Assembly: GCA_001970955.1 (NCBI GenBank) | Contig: MPUH01000140.1 | Coordinates: 1 to 64,000, forward strand | Source: Stentor coeruleus | Lineage: Eukaryota; Ciliophora; Heterotrichea; Heterotrichida; Stentoridae | DNA: 64,000 bases | Direction of reading: 5' to 3' | Part shown: in pieces, positions 1-9,622 of the stretch | Position numbering within the stretch: position 1 is the first letter of the stretch | How the letters are laid out: every line of letters starts with the position of its first letter | Notes under the pieces: generated by a model | Told to the model about the DNA's origin: nothing | Database searches by the model: none | What the model saw: the letters and a program-made list of their open reading frames with translations, nothing else | Translations under genes and position numbers: made by a program

Positions 1-2038
1 AAACATACCCATCGCTATATTGGGAAAAGCAGTCAGAGAGTTTAGTTGTTGAGGAGATAATTTACAAGAGAAAAAATCGAAATTTTCGTGTAAAAGTATA
101 TTTTGGAGATTATTATTTAAATGGAGACAGATTCAGATGCGAAATTCGTAAACTTGAGCTTCATTCTGATCAAAATATCTATAGTTTCGCAGAGAGAGAA
201 CTGGAAATAATTAGATCGGTATCGGATTCTAGTAGATTTTGCGAATGTATCGGCTTTTATTTTGAAAAAATTAATGAGGAATCTAAAGTCTCCTATTTCT
301 TAGTTTCAAAATCTTATACTAAGCAACTAATTTCTATTCTAAGCAGTCAAAATCTAAGAAAAAAAGAAAAATTGATAAAAGAAACTATTCATGGTATTGT
401 AGAGCTGCATCAAAAAGAAATATTTCATGGAGGTATTGATCCAAGATCCATCTACTATGATAAAACCAAAAAAACAGTTAGAATAAGAAATTTTTTATAT
501 AGTAGGAGTTGTGATTAATTTGAAGAAGACTTTAAAAATTGGAAATTACTCTCAAGTCTTCTTAATAAAAAATTTGTTGCTCCTGAAATATTACTTTTGC
601 AGTGTTGTACCAGAAAGGGAGTTTCTTTACTACCATTCGATCCCAAAAAATGCGATACATTCTCAATAGGCCTTTTGATTTTGTGGATCTTTAATAAAAC
701 TCAAGGAAATTTAAATTTATTAGAGATTGATGAGTATGAGTGCCAAAATAGATGTATAAACAAGACTGTTCGCGATATTTATACATCAAATGTGCTAAAG
801 AATCATATTTTTTTATCAGATCTTCAGCAAAAAGTTCGAGAAATTGAGCAAGCCATAAAAACATGCATTGAGGCCTTTGTTGAGAATGATGAAAGAAAAA
901 AATTCTGGCTTTCAGGGGCATTAAATGTGTTTTATTCAGAAAGAAAAAGAACCAGTTGCAATGAGTTAATAAATTTGTTTGAAAATGAAGTTCAAATATT
1001 AGATGTTGAAGCTGAAGACAGTAATATTATGAGTTGCTTTGAAGGAAATGCAACAGAGTCTTGTATTTTCGATGAGATAATTTTCGTGTTTACTGATATT
1101 ATAAACAGGCTTTTCAACTTACCAGTTGATTGGATTAGTGTTAAAGATCAAATAGATGCAGCAATCATTAGATTTTCTTCACACTTCAAAAAAGCTTTTG
1201 ATAGTTATTATGACTCGCCAATTGAAGAAAGTATAAAAGTTGTTGATGAAATTGTTATTTTTGTTCATTCAATATTATTTCAGCTTTCAGACATAGCAAA
1301 TTTGCAAAACTTTGCATTGAATATCGTACCAAAAGGGCAAATCAGATATAATTTTGCTATATATAGAATCTTAGGATGCCATCCAGATCTTAGACATTAT
1401 TTCGTGAACGGCTTGAGTAATCTTAATTTTATGAAAAATGACTGGACTTATTTTTTCTTTGAATTACCACTTAAACAGGATATTATTCCTTTGACAGAAT
1501 ATCCAGAAGTCCTTAAAGCATTTAAGAAAGTTTTCTATAGTGATATTTTACAAAATCTATTTAAAAAGTATTTTGAAATATCAGAACTTATTCCTTTGTT
1601 TGAAGAAAGAGTATTTCCAAAGATATTCTTACTAAAAACTCAGCCTTCTATCCATGGAATGACATCTTATGATATGATAATTTATATCAACTGCAATGTT
1701 GTTATTTTTACTAATTCAATTCTTTGGCAAGGTGCTGTTTTAGTTGTTTTATTTCATGAATTAGCCCATTTTCTGACAAGGATCGACTTAAAAACTCGTA
1801 AAGCTGTCAGAAATAGTATGACTCTAAGGTTGAAAGCTTTGAACTTATTAGGGAGAATTCCAACCCTGCACCTGAAAAAAGTGGATTTAGGCTAGAAAAT
1901 CAACTTTTTGGGGAAAGGATATCAAGAATTAATGCTGAAGCCGCAAAGATATTTTTCAATATCGACCAATACACTAATATAATAGAGTTTAGGAAGGCCT
2001 TTTATGATAAAAACCAAAATGACGATGTGTGCACCTAG
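1..2038 (+). pseudogene. kinase-like domain fused to HExxH metallopeptidase-like domain, 5' partial, apparently broken
   Basis: Reading starts before the window. Up to about 690 the translation resembles a degenerate protein kinase: an HRD-like segment HGGIDPRSIYY (about 432-464), a DFG-like IRNF, then VAPEILL and CDTFSIG, as in kinase subdomains VIII-IX. Catalytic Asp and DFG are not canonical, so it would be a pseudokinase. After a long helical stretch comes FHELAHFL, with the zinc-ligand motif HELAH at 1755-1769, and then a tail GERISRINAEAAKIFF that could supply the third ligand. Two lesions are seen: an in-frame TAA at 516-518, and a change of reading frame near 1817-1830, after which the open frame ends at TAG 2036-2038. 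A 15-nt GT...AG span at 511-525 would, if spliced, recreate a stop. A decayed gene, sequencing errors or unusual splicing are all possible. The domain reading is inferred from motifs. Confidence 0.5.
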
Positions 2039-2650
2039 TATTATATAAAAATACATCAATTTTTTTGTATAATATGTCAATAATATAGTCTTTTTAATAT
2101 GTTTATTCGTAATGACATATTACGTTATATATATATAGTTCTATAGTCCAAATGAAAAAGTTATGGGAAAAGCCCAGAAGTTAAAAATTAATTCCACCAT
2201 TTAAAAAAACATATCTTTTATATATCAGATATCAATAATATATATTATAATCGAAATGCCTATATCTTTCTTGTTTAATTTTTAAAATACGCTTGTCTAA
2301 GTTAAAGTTGCAATAAATTATGTGTGAAGGTTCAGCGAAGCAAACTTGATAATATTTTATGAGATTGAGTGTTATGCAACGAAGATCAGTTATAATTAGG
2401 CTATACGCTATCTAAGTGGTTCTATTCATATTTTATATCATTTCCGTGTCACATGCTATAAAATCATCTAAATTTAGCTTTACTCTGGAGAAATTCTAAA
2501 TTTAACTTGGCTTTGAATAAAATTAAAAGAAAGGTAGATAGCATCATAAAAAATTTCGTAGAAAACATTGATAATAAGAGAAAACATCTGAAAATTAATT
2601 AATACAGAGTTCACGACTGTGAACGATATATTTTCTAACTAACTAACTAA
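2039..2650. other. spacer between convergent genes with (AACT)5
   Basis: About 610 bases with no gene seen. The only structure is five perfect AACT units at 2637-2656, which run into the stop codon of the next gene on the minus strand. Confidence 0.6.
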
Positions 2651-3520
2651 CTAACTTATACCGTTACATAGAGATTCTCTAACAACTATGTCTATTGTAT
2701 TATTGGGCTTACGTCTAGATGTTTCTAAGCTCATTGAAAGATCACAAACCATGCTGTTATGCTTGCTGATTTTCAATTTTGCAAGCATTTCATTACTTTC
2801 TGAGCTTAAAATAGTCCCACAATTTTCTCTATGGCTACCTGATTTCGGACTTTGAATGATTTGACTAGATTTTTTCTTTTTTTTATCTTTTTTCCTTGAC
2901 GCTACTATATGCTCATAAGTTGTTAGATTATTATATCTTAACCAAATGTGAAAAATTATTAAATATCCATTTCCAATTAGAACTATAAAGCACACAATCA
3001 TGTGAATAACCACAATCGGCAATAAAGTTTTATTAAGTTCAGATAACTTAACATAATATAAATCAAGGGAAATAAGTAGCACTGATGAGATTTCCAGTAT
3101 TATAATAAGCATAAAGAATAATTTATAGTTTTTTATGCCAATACAATTGTTTAGCCAAAAACAATGATGATCAAATCCAATTATGCATTTATTACACTGT
3201 GAGCAGTGCTTAGAGTTCTCAGTAACGAATCCATTACAAATTGAACAGAAGAAATCTAGACCTTGCAATGATCTAATTATAATTTACGCTTCTCTTTGGG
3301 ATATTATCATAACTTTGGGATCGAAAAGTGTTGCCCAGAATCCTAGTGTACATAATAAGAGCAAGGAGAAAGTTGTAAATGTTATAAAGATTATTAATTC
3401 TCTTTGAATCTCCAGATCTGGCATGATAATAGCAAATATCACTATAAAATGACTTAGACTAACTATCCAACTTGCGATTTGATAAGGATGAAAGGGTCTA
3501 TTGAAGCCATTCTTCTTCAT
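2651..3520 (-). CDS. DHHC-type protein S-acyltransferase (palmitoyltransferase), two exons
   Basis: Likely attaches palmitate to cysteines of membrane proteins. The first exon (3520-3288) begins [14 protein letters not shown], an N-terminal signature common in DHHC enzymes, followed by two hydrophobic segments. A 15-nt intron (GTAAATTATAATTAG, minus strand, 3287-3273) joins the frames cleanly. Exon two carries the Cys-rich domain: CSIC, then CSQC, then [12 protein letters not shown], then two more hydrophobic segments and a basic Ser/Lys-rich tail. The product is 284 aa with four predicted membrane spans, as usual for the family. The Pro that normally follows DHHC is Phe here, which is uncommon but leaves the catalytic Cys intact. 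The position of the intron and the restored domain order make the join secure. Confidence 0.9.
3273..3287 (-). other. 15-nt spliceosomal intron
   Basis: GTAAATTATAATTAG on the minus strand. It contains an in-frame stop, and removing it connects two halves of the DHHC protein. Confidence 0.9.
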
Positions 3521-4434
3521 AATAATTATATATTAAGCTATAATTCAAATTTTTTTTCTTCTGTATATGTTATATCGCTATACTAAACTTTACTGCATTG
3601 TAAAGTATGGAAGGTAAGCTAAAAAGCTTGGCTTGTATTACACCAAATCATAAAACAAATTCATTAAATCTAGCACATATGCAAACTCTTTTTCAAATTC
3701 TATAAATATTTCTCAAAGGTTTTAGTAAGTATGATTTTAATTTCTTATCAAGCAGTTACTTATTCTAAAAATATTAGCAAGGCACTTAACCATTTTAGGT
3801 AGAATTTAACTATGCTACTACACATAGGATTTCTCATTAAGGTTTACTAGCATTTTCAAAACTAACATATTGAAATCGATATATAGGGCTTTTCTGATCC
3901 TTTATTTTCTTACAAGTGGATGGATAAAATGAAGGAATTATTAAATCCTATCTCAAATACCAAAAAAAGTATTTAATCACTTCTTATAGGTGTGAGGATA
4001 AGAATAGTTTAGTTATTTAAAGTTTTTAAGGAATTATTCCAGATATATTTATGTCATACATAACTTTCATGAAATTGAACTGCTATTAAAATAATATTGT
4101 ATCACATATCTAATAAACTTGCTATATATCGTCTTTAATCTGAATTTCTTGTTATGTTTTACTGTATAAATATCATATATATTTAATATAATATTAAATA
4201 TACTTAGAGATTGCTACAAATTTCATTAAAATCTCCTATTAGCTTTCTATTCTTCCATCCATCATTATATAAACGATTTACCTTATACAAATAATACCCA
4301 ACACTTAAAAATAAATCCTCCTTCAATCAAATATTTTCCTCAACTTTCAATCAGAATATTACAATCATCATTCAAAAAAAAATAAAACTTAATTAAATCT
4401 CTAGTAGAATTATTAAACGCATTCAAAAATTATA
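3521..4434. other. spacer between divergent genes
   Basis: About 910 bases of AT-rich DNA between the starts of two divergent genes. No gene or repeat seen. The last 200 bases before the plus-strand start are rich in C and poor in G, as seen upstream of other genes here. Confidence 0.5.
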
Positions 4435-4947
4435 ATGGATTTCCCAAAATATAGTTGGAAAAAACCTGAAAGCATGCTTTACTACAAACCAAGTCTTAAA
4501 TACTCATCCAGTTCTTCAAAGCTTCAAGAATTTCACAACAAACTGATATCTGGAAGAAAATCCCCAAGCAACTTATCAATCCCATCCTGGAAAGCTTTTA
4601 AAAGCAATATTCGAAGCGGCATTAGTCCTCCACGTTTTGAAAGACCAAAACTCGACCATTACTCAGATATTACATCCTTTAGATCTAGTTCTCCAAGGCT
4701 TAATGGCTCTCCTTTATGGAGATCTCGTATTTACAATGGATCAATTGGTTCAAACATTTCAGCAACATCAAGCCCAAAGCCAATGAGACCAAGTACTAGT
4801 ATTCAGATTATTAAAATTGAAGATATAAGAAGGGCAATCGAGATACTTAAAGATATGGATGAAAGTGAAATTAACAATTTGCCAAGTCGATACGTTCAGG
4901 AAATGCAAGAGTTTTGTCGGGTGATCCAAGAGAAAATTAAAGCATAA
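4435..4947 (+). CDS. hypothetical basic, Ser-rich protein, 170 aa
   Basis: I do not recognise this protein. The first 120 residues are basic and rich in Ser, Pro and Arg, with several SP pairs (for example GRKSPS, SGISPPRF, SSSPRL), and look disordered; they could be phosphorylated by proline-directed kinases. The last 45 residues (IIKIEDIRRAIEILKDMDESE onward) are predicted helical and amphipathic. ATG 4435 is the first start after an AT-rich leader with in-frame stops. Codon use matches the surrounding genes. No neighbour gives a hint of function. Confidence 0.7.
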   Translation: MDFPKYSWKKPESMLYYKPSLKYSSSSSKLQEFHNKLISGRKSPSNLSIPSWKAFKSNIRSGISPPRFERPKLDHYSDITSFRSSSPRLNGSPLWRSRIYNGSIGSNISATSSPKPMRPSTSIQIIKIEDIRRAIEILKDMDESEINNLPSRYVQEMQEFCRVIQEKIKA

Positions 4948-5000
4948 CTTAGACTGAAATACATAAAAAATTATAAAAGCATTAAGTGTATTAAATTTAT

Positions 5001-5150
5001 AATGAGCATATAATTGCTATTATTCTAGTTTTACTAAGATATAGATTTTTAATGAGAATATAATTGCTATTATTCTAGTTTTACTAAGATATAGATTTTT
5101 AATGAGCATATAATTACTATTATTCTAGTTTTACTAAGATATAGATTTTA
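5001..5150. repeat. tandem repeat, three 50-bp units
   Basis: Three head-to-tail copies of a 50-bp unit starting AATGAGCATATAATTGC. Units two and three each differ from the first at only one or two positions, so the array is young or homogenised. It lies just downstream of the 170-aa gene. Confidence 0.9.
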
Positions 5151-6546
5151 AAGTTTACTTCTAGGATATTAGCTCTGGTAGTATTGAAAATAAGCTAAAT
5201 ACCCTATGAAATTTCAGAAAATTGACCTTTGTAAAGCTTTTACTTCAGATAATAAAAAATTAATGTTTTAATAGAGATTTACTGCTCGTTGATAAAATTA
5301 TCAAAAAATATGATACTTGAAATTGGCAGGGTATTGATTGCTTTATTTTTTTCATTTGTGATTTTGGCTAAAATAATGGTGCTCAACTTTATAACAGGAG
5401 CTATTTACTGCAAGTAGATGAAGTGCTTATGCTAATAATGAATGGCTGATTCATTGATAGAATATATTGAACTTTATAAGATTTTATATATTAATGAAGG
5501 AATTATAGATATCCCTAAATTGTTGGTGTGAAAAACTGATTTATTGCTTTAATTTCTAGTAAAATATTTTAATTACTTTAGAGTATTAAGTAAATAGCTA
5601 ATGAAATGATTTTTCAAGCTGAATTTGCTTTTATTCACTTTGTTTCTATTTTAACTCTAAGTACCCAATTTGAGTACAGTGTTATCATAAATTTTATTAT
5701 TAGTATCACTTTTATATACAAATTTAAAGCAATTACCAAATATATTTGATATATAGAAAATTTTTATCAATTCTATTATGCAGTGACAATTTCACATAGA
5801 TAAGGTGCTTACAAAAATATTTAAAATTGATAGTATTTTACTTGAGAAACTCAAAATAACTTTTTAAATAATAAATTAACCAAAACTAATAATGACTGGA
5901 ATTTATCATCAAAAAAGAGCATATTTTTAATTTTAATAAAATAAATGAAAAGAGTGAAATTTTAGTTGACTTTTTATATAAATTTATGCACTCTTTAATT
6001 TTTACATCCTATGCCAAACTTTTCTTTGCATAATTTTATTATCTAATAAGAAAAAAAACTATAATTTTTTTTTAATAATATCAATAGCAAGCTTTAATCT
6101 TTAAGCATATAATAAATACTCTTAAACTTTGCGTATTTTTTTCATAAAAATAGCCTAGGAACTGGAGTTTTAAGGATTTTTCTTTAGATTATATATTGTC
6201 AGTGATTTAGTGTTAATTTTTAAGTTTATAACCCCCCATAGCATGTATGATTATATTTGTTTGACTTGCGCAGGTTTCATTTTGCATGTAAGTCTAAAAT
6301 TATTATTTTTTTATAGTCAAAATATTATTTGTTGTATAAGAATTGTTTATATATGAAATCTAAGATAAATTACAGAAGTTATGTGACTTATTAAATTTAA
6401 TTTAAAGCCTGATACATATTATTCATATTTTTAACATTAAACTATTTCAATAAATAATTGAATTCATATTTTCTAAGACATTATCATAAGTAATTTAACA
6501 TATAAATCGAATTTCCTTTTTTATTTAGTTGCATTATAGTAAAAAT

Positions 6547-6690
6547 TTATATTTTATAAATTGTTATCAAATACATGGGATCTTTTTTCTTTCACTTGCA
6601 TTTTCTGCTAATAACTTATATTTTTTTAATTGTTATCAAATACATGGGATCTTTTTTCTTTCACTTGCATTTTCTGCTAATAACTTATAT
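6547..6690. repeat. tandem repeat, two 69-bp units plus start of a third
   Basis: Two nearly identical 69-bp units (6547-6615 and 6616-6684), each ending TTTTCTGCTAATAAC, followed by the first bases of a third. A short open frame through it is only a reading of the repeat. Confidence 0.9.
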
Positions 6691-6735
6691 TTTATTATTT
6701 GCGAAAACTTGACCTGTGCTTCCTATCAGTTCCGA

Positions 6736-6972
6736 TTAGCCTTCGAAATAAAAATATATACTTAATGATAGATAATAAAAATGTATAAATATAATATAAG
6801 TATGTAAATTAAATAAAAATTGCAAGCACCCAATCTTGCTCATCCCGCCACTTTTCTTCAGCAAGTACCCTTTTTCTAAAATAATTTTACCTATTTCAGT
6901 ACTTTTAATAACTTTTATATACTCATAATTATTATCATAATACTTCTTCGAACAAGAAAACCCTAAATTCAT
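6736..6972 (-). CDS. possible small gene or gene remnant with PH-like start
   Basis: A 78-codon open frame from ATG 6972, divergent from IFT57 with a spacer of about 110 bp. The stretch ILEKGYLLKKSGGMSK resembles the first strand of a PH domain, where a basic KK precedes a turn, but the rest of the domain is missing and the tail is low-complexity Phe/Tyr/Ile. I found no 15-nt intron that would extend it. It could be a truncated paralog, a small gene or a chance frame. Function is not assigned. Confidence 0.25.
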   Translation of the reverse strand: MNLGFSCSKKYYDNNYEYIKVIKSTEIGKIILEKGYLLKKSGGMSKIGCLQFLFNLHTYIIFIHFYYLSLSIYFYFEG

Positions 6973-7080
6973 AAACACAATCTAAAGATAAGCTATTTAT
7001 TCTACATATTTCCTTCAGTTATAAAAAAATATTTATTAATAATCAAGTTAAGATTCATCTAAAACATTTGAATTTATATA

Positions 7081-8232
7081 ATGGTAGAACCTGGAGAATC
7101 TGAGCAATCTACTCAAGGACAATTAGACCCTGGAGTCATGATGGAAGAGATCATTGATATCCTCAAGGTCCTAAACTACGAAGAATTATTTTTAGCTACT
7201 AAAGGATTCAAGCCATTAACCAAAGGGCATTTTGTGAGTGCCGGGATGAATCAGTCCGACCAGCAGCAATACTTCACTGCTTTAGTTTCTTGGCTTCTGA
7301 ATTTAAACGGATCAACTACTGGGTTTAATAAATACGATGACCCTTCAACCGTTGCAAACAACATTATTGCAGAAATGACCAAATTAGGTATCACAATTGA
7401 TTACCCTCCACAGAAAATCAGATCTGGATTTGGAGAAGCTCCTTGTATGATACTTCTCTCTCTTGCAAAAAGAGCCTTAGTCACAAAAAAGTTCAAGTTC
7501 AAAAATCCTATTTTCCCAAAGGAACAAGAAATACAAGGAGAAAACATTGGTGGAGATGAAGATGAAATGGAAGACAATGCAATTGAAGAGGAGAGTTTTG
7601 ATGAAGCGATTTACCCTGAAGTCAAACCTGGACAAGCTCATGTTGAAGAAGAAAATACAGCTGACAATGCGCCGATTTGGTCGAGTATTGACCCTAGCGA
7701 GTGGATGTTAGAAGTTGAAAGGGTCGGACCAAAACTTCGTTTTGTTGCAGATCCTACAGGTGGGGATTCGCGAGAATGGCGTCTACATTTGGAACAAACT
7801 AAGCAGCTTAAAGAAAAAATTCTCAAAGAGCTCCCTGAAACTGAAGCGAAACTAAGGAGGGTTGCTGATGATTTGTCTAAAAGTTTAGAGAGGATTTCGG
7901 CTCAAGAACGGAAAATCAACACTTCTATGGGAGAAATCACTGGGAATTATAGAGTTCAGGCTAATGCGCTTAATGAAATCCAACTCAGATACAAGCAAAG
8001 CAATGAGAATGTTGCCGAGCTTTCAAGCCAGCTTCAGCAGATTAATGAGAAAATCGATGAAATCCAAGACAAGATCGACAAACAGGGGAAAATTGTCACA
8101 AACACTTCACCGCTGCAGGCTATAAAAGAAGCTTTGAAGAGTTTAAAGGCTGAAGGCAGAGACATGGAACTTAGAGGAGCAGTACTTTCTCATGCTTTGT
8201 TTCAAGCAAAGCTCCGTGAAAAATCTAACTAA
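7081..8232 (+). CDS. IFT57: intraflagellar transport protein IFT57
   Basis: Subunit of the IFT-B complex, which carries cargo toward the ciliary tip. The N-terminal 135 residues form the conserved IFT57 domain (MMEEIIDILKVLNYEELF, then SWLLN, then an APCMILLSLAKRAL segment); an acidic linker follows (about 165-200) and then long coiled coils from about 230 to the end, including the family's C-terminal region around KSLKAEGRDMELR. Length of 383 aa is close to the animal protein (about 430). There is no intron. The ATG at 7081 is the natural start. Presence fits a heavily ciliated cell, and a kinesin-2 motor for the same process lies about 5 kb away. Confidence 0.92.
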   Translation: MVEPGESEQSTQGQLDPGVMMEEIIDILKVLNYEELFLATKGFKPLTKGHFVSAGMNQSDQQQYFTALVSWLLNLNGSTTGFNKYDDPSTVANNIIAEMTKLGITIDYPPQKIRSGFGEAPCMILLSLAKRALVTKKFKFKNPIFPKEQEIQGENIGGDEDEMEDNAIEEESFDEAIYPEVKPGQAHVEEENTADNAPIWSSIDPSEWMLEVERVGPKLRFVADPTGGDSREWRLHLEQTKQLKEKILKELPETEAKLRRVADDLSKSLERISAQERKINTSMGEITGNYRVQANALNEIQLRYKQSNENVAELSSQLQQINEKIDEIQDKIDKQGKIVTNTSPLQAIKEALKSLKAEGRDMELRGAVLSHALFQAKLREKSN

Positions 8233-9622
8233 ATTAGACGTATAGGACCCTGGAAAATATGGATATAAATAATGCATGATGAACAACTATCCCTAGATGA
8301 ACTAGTGATATAAAAAGTGGTTTTTCGCTGACTTTATACTAAATTTGTATTTAAGCTTAATTAATTAGAGGAATTGACTTTGTGAGGACAAGGTATAATT
8401 TTTTTTAAATGATTTGGAGAAGGCTTGGATTTTAAGAAAGATTATAAAGATTAGAATGATTTGATTGAGATTATGATTAAAGGATGGATGTAGAGATCAA
8501 TGCAAATACTTTTTGATTATTTAGGCTAGTGATAAATAGTTAAAAGATTGGTTTATTGAAAAATTATTTTCTATTTCTTTGAAGGTGATGATGATAGTTC
8601 AGATTTAGGAGTTATATAGTTTCTAAAGTTAATTTTTAAGGTGTGATTAAGTTTCTTTAAGTTATGCATGGTAATTAATTATTCTTGAAATAAATTATCT
8701 TTGAATTGCAATTGAAAGATTAATATACTTTATAATGTTTTTAGTGAAATATTTATGAATCTTGAATAGCAATCTATAGTTAAAATTTTATATATTAATA
8801 ATATAAGTGTGAGATTGTATCAAAACTAATAATTTAATTCTTATAATTAATTAAAGTACAAAAATATTCAGATTTTAGGTAAAAACAAAAAAAATTGTGA
8901 CTAAATCGGATTTGTGCAAAAATCAGAACTTAGATATTGCTTTAGACAGAAATTTTGAATTTATTCTTCTGAGACACTATCTTTGTGTGTGAGGATGATT
9001 TGATTATAAGAAAAAAATGATTCCACTCTAATATCTGATGATTTTGACTTTCTATCTAAGAATAAACTCCTGGACTTTTTGCTGTCTTTTTTTAGGTAAA
9101 TTTTCAATTTATATACTTAACTTTCTGATAATCGGTTTTATCAAAATATTTTTTTTATTTTGAGAAATGAATGCGATAGTGACAGAGCCAGCTATGTGAC
9201 AAAATTAAGTACAAATCAATTTAAATTAAATTTTTTACCATAAGGCAAGGAAATATCTATGATAAAATCGGTATAAGATAATACCAGTTTGTGATAAATT
9301 CTGAATATAACTGCACTAATCAAAGTTAATAAAATAACATTTAGAAGATTCATTTATAAAAACTAAAGTAAAAAATCAATTTATGATAAAAATACGCATC
9401 TATCATTTTAACATTATTTATTGTAACTATTGAGCTTTCACTCCATAAAATTTAAAGAAAATTATTTTATAAAATCTGCACATCTTCTATGATCATATAA
9501 TAAAGCAATATAAAAGTTCAAAATACACACAACATCCAAAATTCTTACAAAAATATCTCAAAAAATTCACAATACCCATAATCTAATTAATTCCTACAAC
9601 ATAAATTCTTACAATCTCTAAT
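8233..9622. other. spacer between convergent genes
   Basis: About 1.4 kb without a gene I can support. The left half is G-rich and C-poor on the plus strand. The right end (9440-9620) is C-rich and G-poor, which is the 3' flank of the minus-strand gene. Confidence 0.5.

Larger units (their letters stand above)
4948..6735. other. long gene-poor spacer with tandem repeats
   Basis: Nearly 1.8 kb of very AT-rich DNA. It holds two tandem repeats listed separately and no gene I can support. Some stretches near 5330-5480 have few TGA codons and a richer residue mix when translated, but I could not match them to a family. Confidence 0.5.

Noticed and set aside
6529-6765. 78-codon plus-strand frame across the 69-bp repeat
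   Set aside because: It is only the reading of the tandem repeat.
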